Assembly (NCBI GenBank): GCA_921293015.1
Contig: OV121086.1
Coordinates: 25,034,254-25,098,253 of the forward strand
Direction of reading: 5' to 3'
DNA: 64,000 nucleotides
DNA from: Phorcus lineatus
Taxonomy: Eukaryota; Mollusca; Gastropoda; Trochida; Trochidae
The notes beneath the pieces are model-generated. The model ran no database searches. It had not been told where the DNA came from and saw only the letters and a program-made list of their open reading frames with translations. This document shows, piece by piece, positions 1 to 10,383 of the stretch (positions are counted from its first letter, which is position 1; every line of letters starts with the position of its first letter). The translations under genes and the position numbers were made by a program.

Positions 1-2
1 CT

Positions 3-140
3 GCAAGGTTATCAGTCAAAAGCAAAGATGAGGGTGGATGTAGTTTGTCCATGATGAAGCAACAATTGACAGCCCGTAACAATAACGAGGCTAGTGTGAT
101 GCAGGCAGCTAGACTGTGTGCAAGTCTTATCATTACAAGG
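3..140 (+). CDS. Possible internal exon of host gene A
   Basis: An open frame runs from base 3 to a TAG at 168-170 and looks protein-like over its first ~46 codons (for example SLSMMKQQLTARNNNEASV, then MQAARLCASLI). It lies upstream of, and on the same strand as, the better supported exons of gene A. No standard GT donor follows at a convincing position; a GC-type donor (GCAAGT, about 119-124) is conceivable. The exon would begin before the window. I do not recognise the protein; the helical, leucine-rich flavour resembles the downstream exons, which is suggestive only. Confidence 0.3.
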
Positions 141-170
141 GGCGTTGAAAAAACATTCGTAATAAGATAG

Positions 171-622
171 GACTTAAACATCTATAGTTTAACTAATGAT
201 ACCCTTATTATCATCATACTGATATAGATATAGATATTATCTTTAACTCGACACTTAGAAACTTAAACCATTCTACTGTCGATCTATGAGAACCATTGTT
301 GAGGTGTTGTCGTTGACTCTCCATTTGGCCGTTCCTTGGTGAGTATCCAACAGAGAGTGGTAGTCGGCTGATCCTTGGTAGCACATATCACATAAAAGTA
401 GCTTATGTCTTCAATGCATTGAATTTTATATAAAAAATAGCCCTCCCAGGTTCAATGTAATTTTTTTAGTGGCCGTCTCCATGTCAGTGTACTAGTATTT
501 TTTCCATGAAAATGCAACTTAGAACTCAGAAACTAAAGCTCCCTGAAACTTGGTAGATGGAACAATCATCAATGTAGTGTTGCCTTTTAAGGGTTTTCAA
601 CCTCTTCCTAAATTTATTACTT
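171..622. other. Intronic AT-rich sequence
   Basis: No exon, RNA gene or clear repeat boundary seen. It is probably intron of host gene A. Confidence 0.4.
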
Positions 623-790
623 TTAGCTCGACTGGCCTGAAAGGCTCAATGGATTCTTGGCATGGCAAGTGGTTCAGCATCCGTCTGTCCGTCTGCAGTC
701 CATAAACTTTTAATTATTATTAACTGAAATCTTTTGTACAGACACATTGACTAATGAAGTTTTAATTTATAGATTTGGTGATCATGTTCC
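623..790. repeat. Dispersed repeat, TTTTAGCTC family
   Basis: It begins with TTTTAGCTCGACTGGCCTGAA, followed by CCGTCTGTCCGTCTG and a stretch ending in ATAGATTTGGTGA. The same order of blocks recurs at 1264-1455, 2946-3190, 3830-4320, about 9030-9340 and, inverted, at the end of the 62-63 kb array. It is a non-coding dispersed family. Confidence 0.6.
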
Positions 791-1263
791 TATCACTTAA
801 GAATCTCGCCCGCGTCTCTTCAAATATATCAACACAAGTTCATAAAAGATTCAAATATCCGAGACTTGCCGAAGATAATTTACTTTTATCAATGAGTGTT
901 GATATATTTGATATCAGAAGATACGCAGGTGAGATTCTATTCATCATCCAAAATTGATTTTTTTTTTTTTCCGTGATTCCGAAAAATGTAATTTCTGAAC
1001 AATGCACAACTCTCAGACTCTTAAGTATGTTGATGTCGTCATGTTTATGACGTCATAGCATTGTGATGTCATTACTTGATGATGTAAAACAATTGTGATG
1101 TCATGTACTTGACCGTAACAGGGCATTTTTCAAAATCTACTGTCGAAACGATATCTTCAAGAAGATATTGCTTGATCTTCATCCACAAGTGTTATCTCCT
1201 GTGGAACACAGTTTTGGATAATAAAGGGCTATATTTGCCATGCCTTCAAAACCTATTTTCATC
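791..1263. other. Intronic AT-rich sequence with TGACGTCA-like motifs
   Basis: No coding signal. Between about 1030 and 1100 several TGATGTCAT/TGACGTCAT-like octamers occur in close succession (simple-sequence-like). A T-run lies at 956-970. Confidence 0.35.
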
Positions 1264-1455
1264 TTTTTAGCTCATCTGGCCTTCTGTCCGTCTGTATCTT
1301 TTTGCATTCAATCCTCTTCTCCATAACCATTTGCTAAGAAATTCTGAAATCTTGTGGGCAGACTCCTTTTCGGATGAGGTTTCTAATGTGTAGATTTGGT
1401 GACCCTGTGACCCCAATAACAGCCACATAGGCCACGCATAATTAAACCTATTTGA
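1264..1455. repeat. Dispersed repeat, TTTTAGCTC family
   Basis: It starts TTTTTAGCTCATCTGGCC, with CTGTCCGTCTG and the block CTTCTCCATAACCATTTG, then ATTTGGTGACCCTGTGACCCC. This is the same layout as the copy at 2946-3190. Confidence 0.6.
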
Positions 1456-2685
1456 TGCAATTTTATTCTGGCACAGAGCACATAACAATTTAGGCCGTAT
1501 AAAATTATACATTTTCGTTATTGTTGAATAAAGGATGGACGGCTCCTTTGATCTCTACCTAAACAATGCAAAGTATATCTTACAGGGCAGGAGCTGTAAC
1601 ACTGGGCTGGTCATCCATTTGAATTGTTTATGTCCAATTACTGCCTATTACATTTTCACAAGTTACGTCCACCATGTTCTTTGTCACAACCCACTTTGGG
1701 CATACACAGAACAGCTTCTTTCTTTTATCCTGCAAAATGTAGTAGAAAAACTTTCACACTTTGAACTGTAATATCTATTTTATTAGAGGACACTTTTAAA
1801 AGATACTTGGTGGTTGATTATTTTTAAAGTATCATCTACAGGTATATAAAATAAACTACTTCATTTAAAAAAACATGACAAGGCTACTTGTTGTTTAAGC
1901 TATCCACTATAATAGATTTCAGACTTTGTTTTCAAGGTACTGACAGGTTGTTGAGTGCTATCAGGAATCTTTTGTTGAATTTTGTATGAAGATTGTTTGG
2001 TGCCATCAGTCAATAATTGTTTTGTTCTATCACTTTGAGGTTATTTTTTACAGAGTGACAAAATGAAAAGAAGAAAAGAATTTTAAGAAAATGTAAAACA
2101 ATTTGAGAACATATGGGTAGACTTCATCTTAAAGTGACACAGAGAATGTTTCATCATTTTTTAATTTCACTTTAGTAACAGCCGAAATACCTTATAACCT
2201 GCGTTAAGTTGAAATCGCCCCCAAAACATGCATCTTTATCTCTAAAATGCAAAAATTTTGATGTTTTTTTGTATTCACTGATAATCAGATAATAGCCCAA
2301 TAAATGTTAAGAATTCAAAACTTTATGTCTACTTAACATGTATATTAGTTAAATGACCTATTTAACACTATCAACTTATGTTTGTCTTTGTATCTGCTGT
2401 AAATAATTTTCTGAAATTACGTTTGAGTCATTGGCGCACACCACTGTCCTGTTTTCGATCACAAAGTTGGGCATTAACCCGTTTATTGTCCTTACACTTG
2501 GTTGATAAGCAATTGGATTCTGATTTTCCACAACAACCACTACTTCTTGATAAAATAACACCATTTATGAAGTTTGACATTTTTGACTCCAAAAACTTAC
2601 TCTGTGCCCCTTCAAGTCTTTAACTTGAAACCATGCAAAGGCTAGAAAACCATTAGCTCTATTTTTGGGTGTGTGTGTATTTCAG
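1456..2685. other. Intron of host gene A, no feature seen
   Basis: AT-rich sequence with short chance ORFs only. Nothing recognisable. Confidence 0.4.
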
Positions 2686-2769
2686 ACAGTGACGTGCCTG
2701 AGCCAGGTATTGATGGAAGCAGGATGTAGCACCTCCATATTGTCAAACAACTGTCTCTGTGGTCCAGAG
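2686..2769 (+). CDS. Host gene A, internal exon
   Basis: An 84-nt open block (28 codons, reading ...CLSQVLMEAGCSTSILSNN...). It is preceded by a T/G-rich tract ending TATTTCAG and followed by GAG|GTATGT, a strong donor. Both boundaries fall between codons, so it joins in phase to the exon at 4764. Base composition is markedly more GC-rich than the flanks. The encoded stretch looks helical (ARM/HEAT-like in flavour) but I cannot name the protein. Confidence 0.6.
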
Positions 2770-2945
2770 GTATGTTCATTGTATTTCTGTCAAACTGTAG
2801 CAACAGACCTTCACCCCTTATGTACCGTTATATGTTAGCTATGGTTTGATATTGGAAAAAATTTGATTTGCAATGTATTGCAATAATGTTACAATATATA
2901 TTAAATCTATTTTATTTCCATTTTTTTGTACTCTCCATTCATTTA
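2770..2945. other. Intron of host gene A, no feature seen
   Basis: AT-rich, no coding signal. Confidence 0.4.
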
Positions 2946-3190
2946 TTGATCATCTTGCCTGAAAGGCCAACTAAGCTTGTGGCAAGACATGACTTCAATT
3001 TGTCTGTCGGTTAATTCTGTTAACTTTTCACTGTTTCAACTTCTTCTCCATAACCATTTATTCAAGAAATCTAACAACTTGTGTACAGACTTCTTGACTT
3101 AAGACTTGAGATTATTAATTAATAGATTTTGTGACCCTGTGACCTCTATTAAGGGCCTCAGGGCCACACCCTAAAAACTTATTTTCATCA
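2946..3190. repeat. Dispersed repeat, TTTTAGCTC family (diverged)
   Basis: Contains the family blocks CTTGCCTGAAAGGCC, TTTGTCTGTCGG, TTCTTCTCCATAACCATTTA and ATTTTGTGACCCTGTGACC. Confidence 0.5.
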
Positions 3191-3214
3191 TCATCTTTTC
3201 TTTTTTTCTTTTTT

Positions 3215-3590
3215 CCATGGTAACAGTTTACGTGGTAGTCATTTTGAAGGGTAGGGTTAGTTTCCTGAGCATAACTCTGAATCTACATAATCAATCTTCA
3301 CCAAATTTGTTATATATCCTTTTCATATCATGTAGATGTGCCTTTTGGAGGTTTCAACTTCTTTTCATTTGATATTTTTCTGTTTCCATGGCAAAAGTTT
3401 GGACATTGTCATTTTCATGGGTAGGGTTAGTTTCCAGAGCATAACTTTGAAACTACATGACCAATCTTCACCAAATTCGTCATACATCGCCTTCATGTCA
3501 TGTAGATGTGCCTTTTGGGGGTTTCAACAACTTTTTCAATTTTCAATTTTTGTTTGTTTCCATGGCAACAATTTGGACTTAAAACATTTG
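3215..3590. repeat. Tandem duplication, ~180-bp unit, two copies
   Basis: Two adjacent copies share TCCATGG.AA.AGTTT, GGGTAGGGTTAGTTTCC, CAATCTTCACCAAATT and CATGTAGATGTGCCTTTTGG. The apparent ORF at 3336-3683 is a translation of this repeat and not a gene. Confidence 0.7.
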
Positions 3591-3829
3591 ACAACTCTCT
3601 CCTCCAAAAATCAGTATTCTTTAATTGAATCATATGTAGTTAATATTTTGTCAAGCATGACAAACTGTGGGGATGTTGATTAACTAAAACTTAAAGTTTA
3701 TTTTGTTTTATAGAAAAATTATCAAATTTTATTTGAGTTTAAAAAACTGTAAGGAATTTTAGAAAACAAAACTATGCTGAAATGGTGAAAGGGGGAGACA
3801 GCTGTTTTTACGAGTAAAAACACTTTCTA

Positions 3830-4320
3830 GTTAATAGATTTGGGGACGCTGTGACCCCTATTAAAGGTCACTGATGCCATGCCCTGAAAACCTAAGCAAA
3901 AGGCCTAAAAGCTATAACATTGTGTACAGACTCCTTTGGTGACGGGAATTCTAATGTATAGATTTAGTGACCCAGTGGCCCCTTTTAGGGTCACAGGGTC
4001 CTCGCCCAATAAAAGCTATTTTCATCTTTTTCAGGTGCATAAGAAATAGAAAGTTGAAACATTGTGTGCATACTCCTTACCAGATGGGGATTATGATTTA
4101 TAGATTAAGTGATTTTCTGACCCCTAATGAGGGCCAAACAGACAACGCCCTAAAAGCCTATTTTCACTTTCACCAGATGCTAAATGTGTAGAAATCTAAA
4201 ACCTACAGACAACTAAACTCACAGGGATTATAATTTATAACTTTTTTTTATTCTCTTACCCACAAATGGTGACCCTGTGACTTTTTAAAATAAATTAAGA
4301 AAAGCCTGATGAGCTACAAT
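3830..4320. repeat. Degenerate tandem repeats, TTTTAGCTC family interior
   Basis: Successive ~130-bp blocks, each with (A)TAGATTTAGTGACCC-like and CCTATTTTCA.CTTTTTCA-like segments. It is related to the 62-63 kb array but much more diverged. Confidence 0.45.
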
Positions 4321-4763
4321 GCCAATGTCTCTATTTTTTGTAATAGACTGCACCTGAATATTGACTGGATTGCACTGAACATATATTGGACCAGAATCTT
4401 TTTCTTATCATTTCTTATGACCTAAAAACAGTAACCCAAAATAAATAAATTCTGTTGTTTCAAAATAGAATAACCATTCTCTACCTTATTTCAAAGAATC
4501 ACAAAAATCATATTTGTTAATTTCTCTTTAATAACACATTTTCACCTTTCTATTTAGAACTAAATTGAAATAGATTTGTAAAATTTTAAGATCTTAAAGA
4601 AAATTTCTTTAAAAGGTTTCAAAATGTAAAACATTGCTCAAGGAAATAAAAATCTAAATGATGTATTGGTTAAGTACAAATTCAAAAAAATTCCAATTGC
4701 TCGTGCCTTTATAAATTTAATTCCATGCCTTCTAATATGTGATTGTGTATGTGTGTGTTGAAG
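4321..4763. other. Intron of host gene A, no feature seen
   Basis: AT-rich, ending in a T/G-rich tract (TGTGTATGTGTGTGTTGAAG) that serves as acceptor for the next exon. Confidence 0.4.
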
Positions 4764-5004
4764 GTTGGAAGATGCCTGGTGACGTGCCTACTGCGCGTGT
4801 ACCAGCGCTACTCAGTGGAGAGGGAGGTGCCTGGTTGCGTGCTTCACACTCTACACAGTGGACTGCTCCTCATGCACCACTGTCAGCAGCGACATCCACA
4901 CATGCTCAATGAGCGTGACTTGGAACTGCAGGACGACTACGTTGCTCTTGTGTGTGCCCTCACATCGCTGTACAAGCACCTGCCCGGCACTCAGGAGGCA
5001 GAAT
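4764..5004 (+). CDS. Host gene A, penultimate coding exon
   Basis: A 241-nt exon (80 codons plus one base), strongly GC-rich against its surroundings. It reads VGRCLVTCLLRVYQRY... through ...TSLYKHLPGTQEAE and ends at AAT|GTGAGT. The leftover T joins TA of the exon at 9388 to make a Leu codon, so phase supports both junctions. The residue pattern (amphipathic, Leu/Cys/His-rich helices) suggests an ARM/HEAT-type helical C-terminal region. I do not recognise the family and assign no function. Reading continues past the donor for ~30 codons by chance. A second possible acceptor lies a few bases inside (GGAAG|ATG). Confidence 0.75.
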
Positions 5005-5120
5005 GTGAGTACATTTTGGTCTTCTGTCCATTGACAGACATTTTAGATAGCTACCATGAGTCATTTGTACGAAATTTTAGGTTTCCAACTCATCATTCAT
5101 GACTTCGATGGGTAACAATT

Positions 5121-5465
5121 CTATTTTCTCTTCTCTACAGTTAATGTATATCATTTTATTTTACATTATTTGAACTGAGAATAGAATTATGAGTACTTGT
5201 AACCCTTTCGTGTACTTATGTGTACTTATAACACACAAATTAAGTGTCCAAAAGCAAACCAAGGGACCTACTGTTAATCTACTATCATTGAAATACACCA
5301 ACTCTGCCTTGGAAAAAAACTATTTTCTCTTCTCTACAGTTAATGTATATCACTTTATTTTACATTATTTGAACTGAGAATAGAATTATGAGTACTTGTA
5401 ACCCTTTCGTGTACTTATGTGTACTTATAACACACAAATTAAGTGTCCAAAAGCAAACCAAGGGA
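5121..5465 (+). repeat. 199-bp tandem repeat, copy 1 and first part of copy 2
   Basis: Copy 1 (5121-5319) and copy 2 (from 5320) are nearly identical, both starting CTATTTTCTCTTCTCTACAG. Copy 2 breaks off at 5465 inside the unit and resumes at 8818 after the LINE. Each copy contains the same short frame opening with ATG (MSTCNPFVYLCVLITHK). Copy 2's frame runs straight into the LINE. Confidence 0.8.
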
Positions 5466-8400
5466 TGTAATGTCCATCCTAATCCTGGTCCGAAAAATAC
5501 TAAATTCCCTAAAATATTGCATCTAAACGTAAGAAGTATCATTAACAAATTAGATGTTTTGGAAGCAGAATTTCGCGAGTACGACGTCTTATGTTTTACC
5601 GAAACTTGGTTGCACAGTGGAATTCATAATAATGACGTCATTTTACGCGGCTTTCAACAACCAATCAGGAAAGATCGCGCTGGTCGTGGAGGTGGGGTCG
5701 CTATTTACATCCGTAACAACCTCATAGTTGAAAAATTACCAGATCTTGACTTGCCAGGTCTTGAGGCAGTATGGATTAAACTAAGATTTAAATCCCGTAA
5801 CTATTTAATTAGAAATTTGTACCGAGCTAACAAAAGTAATGAATATTGGAATTTGATAGAAGATGCATTTGGTAATGCTATGGACCTCAACTTGCCAACA
5901 ATCATTGTTGGCGATTTCAATATAGACATGTACTCTGAAAACAAACGATTAGTTAGTTCATTAGAACTGCAATTTGGCCTCACTCAAATAATATCTGAAC
6001 CGACCAGAATAACACAGTCCTCGGCTACATTGATAGACTTAATTTTTGTATCTGGCTTGAACTTTGTAGCAGAGTCGGGTGTTCTTGACCCGGTATGCAG
6101 TGACCACTGTCCAATATATATCACTATAAGCCATAATCTACCACGCCCAATTTCATTCCAGCGCAATATATACTATTACGACTTATGTGATACGATCGGT
6201 TTAATAGACCATCTAAAAAACATTGACTGGAAAACTACACTTACTGATCAATTCGTTAATTCAAATGTCAATAAGTTTACTAAACTTTTTTCCGAAGTTT
6301 GTGATAGATTTATTCCCAACAGGACAATTAACTTTAGAGAAAACGATTCACCATGGATGAATCATGACATTCGACGCCTTATCATTAAACATAATCGTCA
6401 GCACAAAAGGGCAAAAAGAAGAAATACAGACGAATGTTGGTCAAAATTCCGTAAGTTACGTAACGATGTTGTTAATTCAATTAGAATGGCAAAAAGAAAA
6501 TATGAAGCTAGATTGGAAGAAAAGATGAATTCGGAATTTGGCACTAAAACCTGGTGGAAATTAATAAAAATGTATACAAGTAAGTTCACTATTTCCTCCT
6601 ATAGTGAAAGACAACGTTGTCTATGATGTAGATCAAGATATAGCAAATGTTCTGAATAATTACTTTGTTGAGCAAGCTACTGTTTCAGATCCCGATCGCT
6701 CAACTCCTCACATACATCGATATGATAACTCGTTATCTGAAATAATCCTCGGAAAGAATGAGGTGAAAGACATTCTCTTATCACTTGATATTGCCAAATC
6801 ATGTGGGCCGGACAGTATCGGAAATCGTATTTTAAAACTCTGGGCGGAAAGCGTATCTTTTCCCCTTGAAAAACTTTTCAACGATTCCCTGAACGATTGT
6901 CTGTTCCCAGCTATTTGGAAAGAATCATATGTTGTTCCGATTTATAAAAAAGGTAACAAAAATGAGTGTGCCAATTATCGGCCTGTAGCATTGACAAGTT
7001 GCATTGCAAAAGTTTTTGAAAAATGTATCTTCAAACACGTAGTCAACTTCCTACTTGATAACAACTTATTATCAAGTCTCCAGTCAGGTTTCATGCCAGG
7101 AGATTCGACGGTCAATCAACTCGTTTATCTATATAACTCAATAAGTAAATCCCTCGATGATGGTAAAGAAGTCCGTGCTGTCTTCTGTGACATTAGCAAA
7201 GCTTTCGATAAGGTATGGCACAAAGGCCTCATTTGCAAACTTTAATCGTATGGAATACGAGGTAAATTATTAAATTGGTTCCAGAGCTATCTAGAAAATC
7301 GAGTGCAACGAGTTGTGATAAATGGGTGTAAATCTGATTGCCGATATGTTTCTGCCGGAGTACACCAGGGATCTGTTCTCGGCCCTCTGCTATTTATAAT
7401 CTATATAAATGACATCGTAAATGACATTGAGAGCAATATTCGTCTTTTCGCAGACGACACATCACTCTATATCATTGTTGAAAATCCAAATGAAGCCGCC
7501 CAAGTTCTAAACACTGATCTTAAGAGAATAAACGATTGGGCAGAATCCTGGCAAGTTTCCTTCAATCTAACCAAGACTGAATCAATGATATTCTCCCGTA
7601 AACTAAATAAGGATTCTCACCCAGATTTGCTCATGAACGATACAGTCATTAAAGAAGTTGATAGTCACATACATTTAGGTTTAACTATGCAAGCTAACTG
7701 TAATTGGCAAGAGCATATAAATGAGATTGTAATGAAAGTGTCACCAATGATAAATTGCCTAAGAAGTTTGAAATATAAACTATCAAGAAAAACATTACAA
7801 ACAATGTATAGACATTTTATTTTGCCTCAATTTGATTATTGTTCAGTCATCTGGGACAACTGTACTCAAGACCAGGCTATGATTTTGGAAAACCTACATC
7901 TGGACGCGTTACGTACGATATGTGGGGCTGTCCGTGGCACTAGTCACAGTAAATTATACATTGAAACGCAATCCATACCGCTATCAGAGAGACGTTATCA
8001 GCAACGACTGTCACTTTTCTACAAAATGGTAAATAATCTAACACCGACTTATCTAAATGATCTTGTGCCGCCCACATTAGGTGAAGCAACACATCGGGTT
8101 TTCAGAGATGCAAGTAAACTCAAAACTTTGAGTTGTCGGACATCTCATTATAAAAAGACTTTCATACCAAGAACCATTGTCGATTGGAATTCTATTCCGC
8201 CGGAAAAAAGAAATGATAAAAACATGATGAATAACAAAGCCAGCTTATCTCAGCACAATGATATCTACTTTGACTTAAATCAAGGCTCTAGAACCTCTCA
8301 AATAAACCATAGCCGTCTGAGACTCCAATGCTCAAATCTAAACTCCCACAAGTTCCTAAGGCATATCTCCGAAACTCCCGAATGTTCATGCGGTCACTTA

Positions 8401-8598
8401 TATGAAGACCCTGAACATTTCTTTTTCATTTGCAGAAATTTTATTGACCTTAGAAATAGTATGTATTTCTACACTCGTGGGTATGACATTAAATCTATCA
8501 TGTTTGGAAATCCTACAGCAACCATACGAGAAAATTCTAAACTTTTAGGATCTATTCACTGTTACATCGAACAAACTGGCAGATTTGGTAAACATTAA
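5388..8598 (+). pseudogene. LINE polyprotein: AP-endonuclease + RT, broken
   Basis: The frame opens in the 199-bp repeat (ATG at 5388) and continues into VHPNPGP, a degenerate 2A-like motif. An AP endonuclease follows (LHLNVRSIINKLD, TETWL, VGDFNID, SDHCPIYI). Near 6590-6603 the frame shifts by one base. The RT then follows (SCGPDSIG, NYRPVALTSC, SKAFDKVWH, HQGSVLGPLLF, FADDTSLY), interrupted by a TAA at 7243-7245. A C-terminal tail has a Cys/His cluster (C-x-CG...EHFFFIC). There is no RNase H. Domain order and the FADD motif fit the CR1/Jockey assemblage; the exact clade is unresolved. With one frameshift and one stop, this copy cannot make an intact protein. Confidence 0.85.
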
Positions 8599-8806
8599 AT
8601 TAGATCAATTATTGTTCTTAAATGAGTGATCTTGTTAAACGCCATTTTTGTAATTGTAACTTATGTACGGAATGTGCTTATCTCCATGATGTTATCATTC
8701 GCAAGTTATTTTTGTATTCTGATGAGGACACGCATTTAAATAAGCCTCCGGCTTGTTTGCTTGTCCTAATTCATGTACCATTAACATGAATAAATATGTT
8801 TAAACC
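5466..8806 (+). mobile_element. CR1/Jockey-like LINE, probably 5'-truncated
   Basis: A 3.3-kb element carrying endonuclease plus reverse transcriptase. AAACCAAGGGA occurs at 5455-5465 and again at 8807-8817, and removing one copy plus the element restores an unbroken 199-bp tandem repeat. This supports insertion with an 11-bp target-site duplication. The 3' UTR (8599-8806) contains a small hairpin around AAGCCTCCGGCTT and ends AATAAATATGTTTAAACC. It sits in the last intron of host gene A, same orientation. Confidence 0.75.
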
Positions 8807-8817
8807 AAACCAAGGGA

Positions 8818-9019
8818 CCTACTGTTAATCTACTATCATTGAAATACACCAACTCTGCCTTGGAAAAAAAACTATTTTCTCTTCTCTAAAGTGAATGTGT
8901 ATCATTTTATTTTACATTATTTGCACTGAGAGTAGAATTATGAGTACTTGTAACCCTTTTGTGTACTTATGTGTACTTATAACACACAAATTAAGTGTCC
9001 AAAAGCAAACCAAGGGACC
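8818..9019 (+). repeat. 199-bp tandem repeat, rest of copy 2 and partial copy 3
   Basis: 8818-8871 completes copy 2; copy 3 starts at 8872 and stops at AACCAAGGGACC (9019). Copy 3 differs at several sites, e.g. CTCTAAAGTGAATG in place of CTCTACAGTTAATG. Confidence 0.8.
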
Positions 9020-9029
9020 CCTAGTGGCC

Positions 9030-9340
9030 GGTGGACTAATGGCTTGGCATATAATGTCTGTCCATCCGTCTGTAAATTTTGCTTTTTTGTCGTTTTGACC
9101 AGAACCCCTAAATCTACAGAGTTGAAATACAGTGTACAGACTCCTCACCCAATTGGGATCCTCAATTGGTCCTAGATTTAGTGATCAAATGGCACACCCT
9201 AATAAGTTCATCATCTTCTCCAGAATGAAAAGACCTTTAAAGCTGTAATGTAATTTTCATGACACTCTGGCCCAAATAAGAGTCACAGGGGCAACAACCT
9301 TAAAACCACATACAAAGAATGTACTTTAATGGTTGATGTT
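9030..9340. repeat. Dispersed repeat, TTTTAGCTC family (partial)
   Basis: Contains GGCTTGGCAT, CTGTCCATCCGTCTGT, GTTGAAATACAGTGTACAGACTCC and AGTCACAGGGGCA, as in other members of the family. Confidence 0.5.
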
Positions 9341-9387
9341 GAAATTTGTACCCAAAAAAGACTGAAATTTAATTGTTTATGTTACAG

Positions 9388-9476
9388 TAAATGCACTGTC
9401 AGACCTGTGGGACTTCAACCAAGACGACTCTGAGCTGTCCCCGGACAGTGACCAGGAGATGGACACTGGGCAGTGA
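9388..9476 (+). CDS. Host gene A, terminal coding exon
   Basis: The acceptor TTATGTTACAG precedes it. The exon completes a Leu codon with the T left by the 4764-5004 exon and reads NALSDLWDFNQDDSEL, then SPDSDQEMDTGQ and a TGA at 9474-9476. The acidic, low-complexity tail is typical of a disordered C-terminus. The last codons and the stop lie inside a short tandem repeat (9446-9550). A 3' UTR of about 370 nt follows. The gene product is unidentified. Confidence 0.7.
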
Positions 9477-9550
9477 CCAGGAGGAGATGGACACTGGGCA
9501 GTGACCAGGAGGAGATAGACTCTAGGCAGTGATCAGGAGGCGATGTCCAC
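9446..9550 (+). repeat. Minisatellite (25-28 bp) spanning the stop codon of gene A
   Basis: Units begin CAGTGACCAGGAG at 9446, 9471, 9499 and 9527 (spacing 25, 28, 28). The first two are coding; the second contains the TGA, the rest are 3' UTR. Identity decays with distance from the coding copy. Confidence 0.85.
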
Positions 9551-9845
9551 AACCTATTGATTTTTTATTGATTAGTGAAGGACAAGAAGGAAATTGTTAT
9601 ATTTTTTCCAACTGTTATGTATGATTGTGCATATATATTTATTTGTATAAAATTGTAAAAATTGTATATGGCTTTTGTATTCTTCATCAAGTCATGGTAA
9701 CACATTCAGTTAAACATTGATGCAATACAGGAAGTGGTTACTAGTCAGTGCAAGAGTATTAGTCTAAATTTGGATTTGCTCACTGAAACCGCTACTATGC
9801 ATCCCTGACCATTTTAATTATTACAATAGTACTTACAGAAATATA

Positions 9846-9851
9846 AATAAA
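9846..9851 (+). terminator. Candidate poly(A) signal of gene A
   Basis: An AATAAA hexamer about 370 nt after the stop, the first canonical hexamer in a reasonable position. No transcript evidence. Confidence 0.4.
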
Positions 9852-10079
9852 AGGTTTTGGGGTGTTTATTTTTCTCTCTCGACTAATATACGTAATTCTT
9901 ACAGATGTTGAAATAACACATGTTTATGGTAATACAACTAGTCAATTTATTATCTTTCCTTTCGAAACAGTGGCTAGTTGAGCATTGATCACTGTTTAGT
10001 CAAGAGAGCATGGAAAGTCTAAAATTTGAACAGAAGTAATGTATTACATTACGCTTTTCTGTATCGCATTATTCAGACA
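9852..10079. other. Intergenic, no feature seen
   Basis: AT-rich, nothing recognised. Confidence 0.4.
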
Positions 10080-10173
10080 TGAGGAGCAATACCAATCCTT
10101 AAATCCGATTCTTTTCAGAATTTGCACATGTCTTCTAACCTTGAGGGGTGCAGTGCCAAAAATTGAGGTCGTA
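10080..10173. repeat. Host tandem unit (~190 bp), left part
   Basis: CCGATTCTTTTCAGAATTTGCA followed by AGGGGTGCAGTGCCAAA. The same blocks recur at 18510-18560 and 20058-20120, and the unit is interrupted here by MULE 1. Confidence 0.6.
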
Positions 10174-10276
10174 GGACAAAATCCCCAATGGACAAAATCC
10201 CCAAGGACATAATCCCCAAGGACAAAATCCCCAGTGGACATAATCCCCAAAAGGGTAGGACAAAATCCCCAAGATG
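10174..10276. repeat. MULE 1 left terminal array
   Basis: Six units of GGACAAAATCCCC(A/G)(A/G) or GGACATAATCCCC. Their order of variants mirrors the right array, including a shared CCCCAGTGGACATAATCCCC junction. Confidence 0.85.
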
Positions 10277-10383
10277 AAAAATACAACAGAGCAAGGAAGT
10301 AATAACATGTAATTTTATTCATACAAGCAAGCAGTAACAATCCCGGTCTCGCATTTTACATAGCACTTTTAAACAGTATAGTT

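Noticed and set aside
1031-1100. Cluster of TGACGTCA-like octamers as a CRE regulatory site
   Set aside because: They are imperfect and repeat like simple sequence inside an intronic AT-rich stretch; no promoter context.
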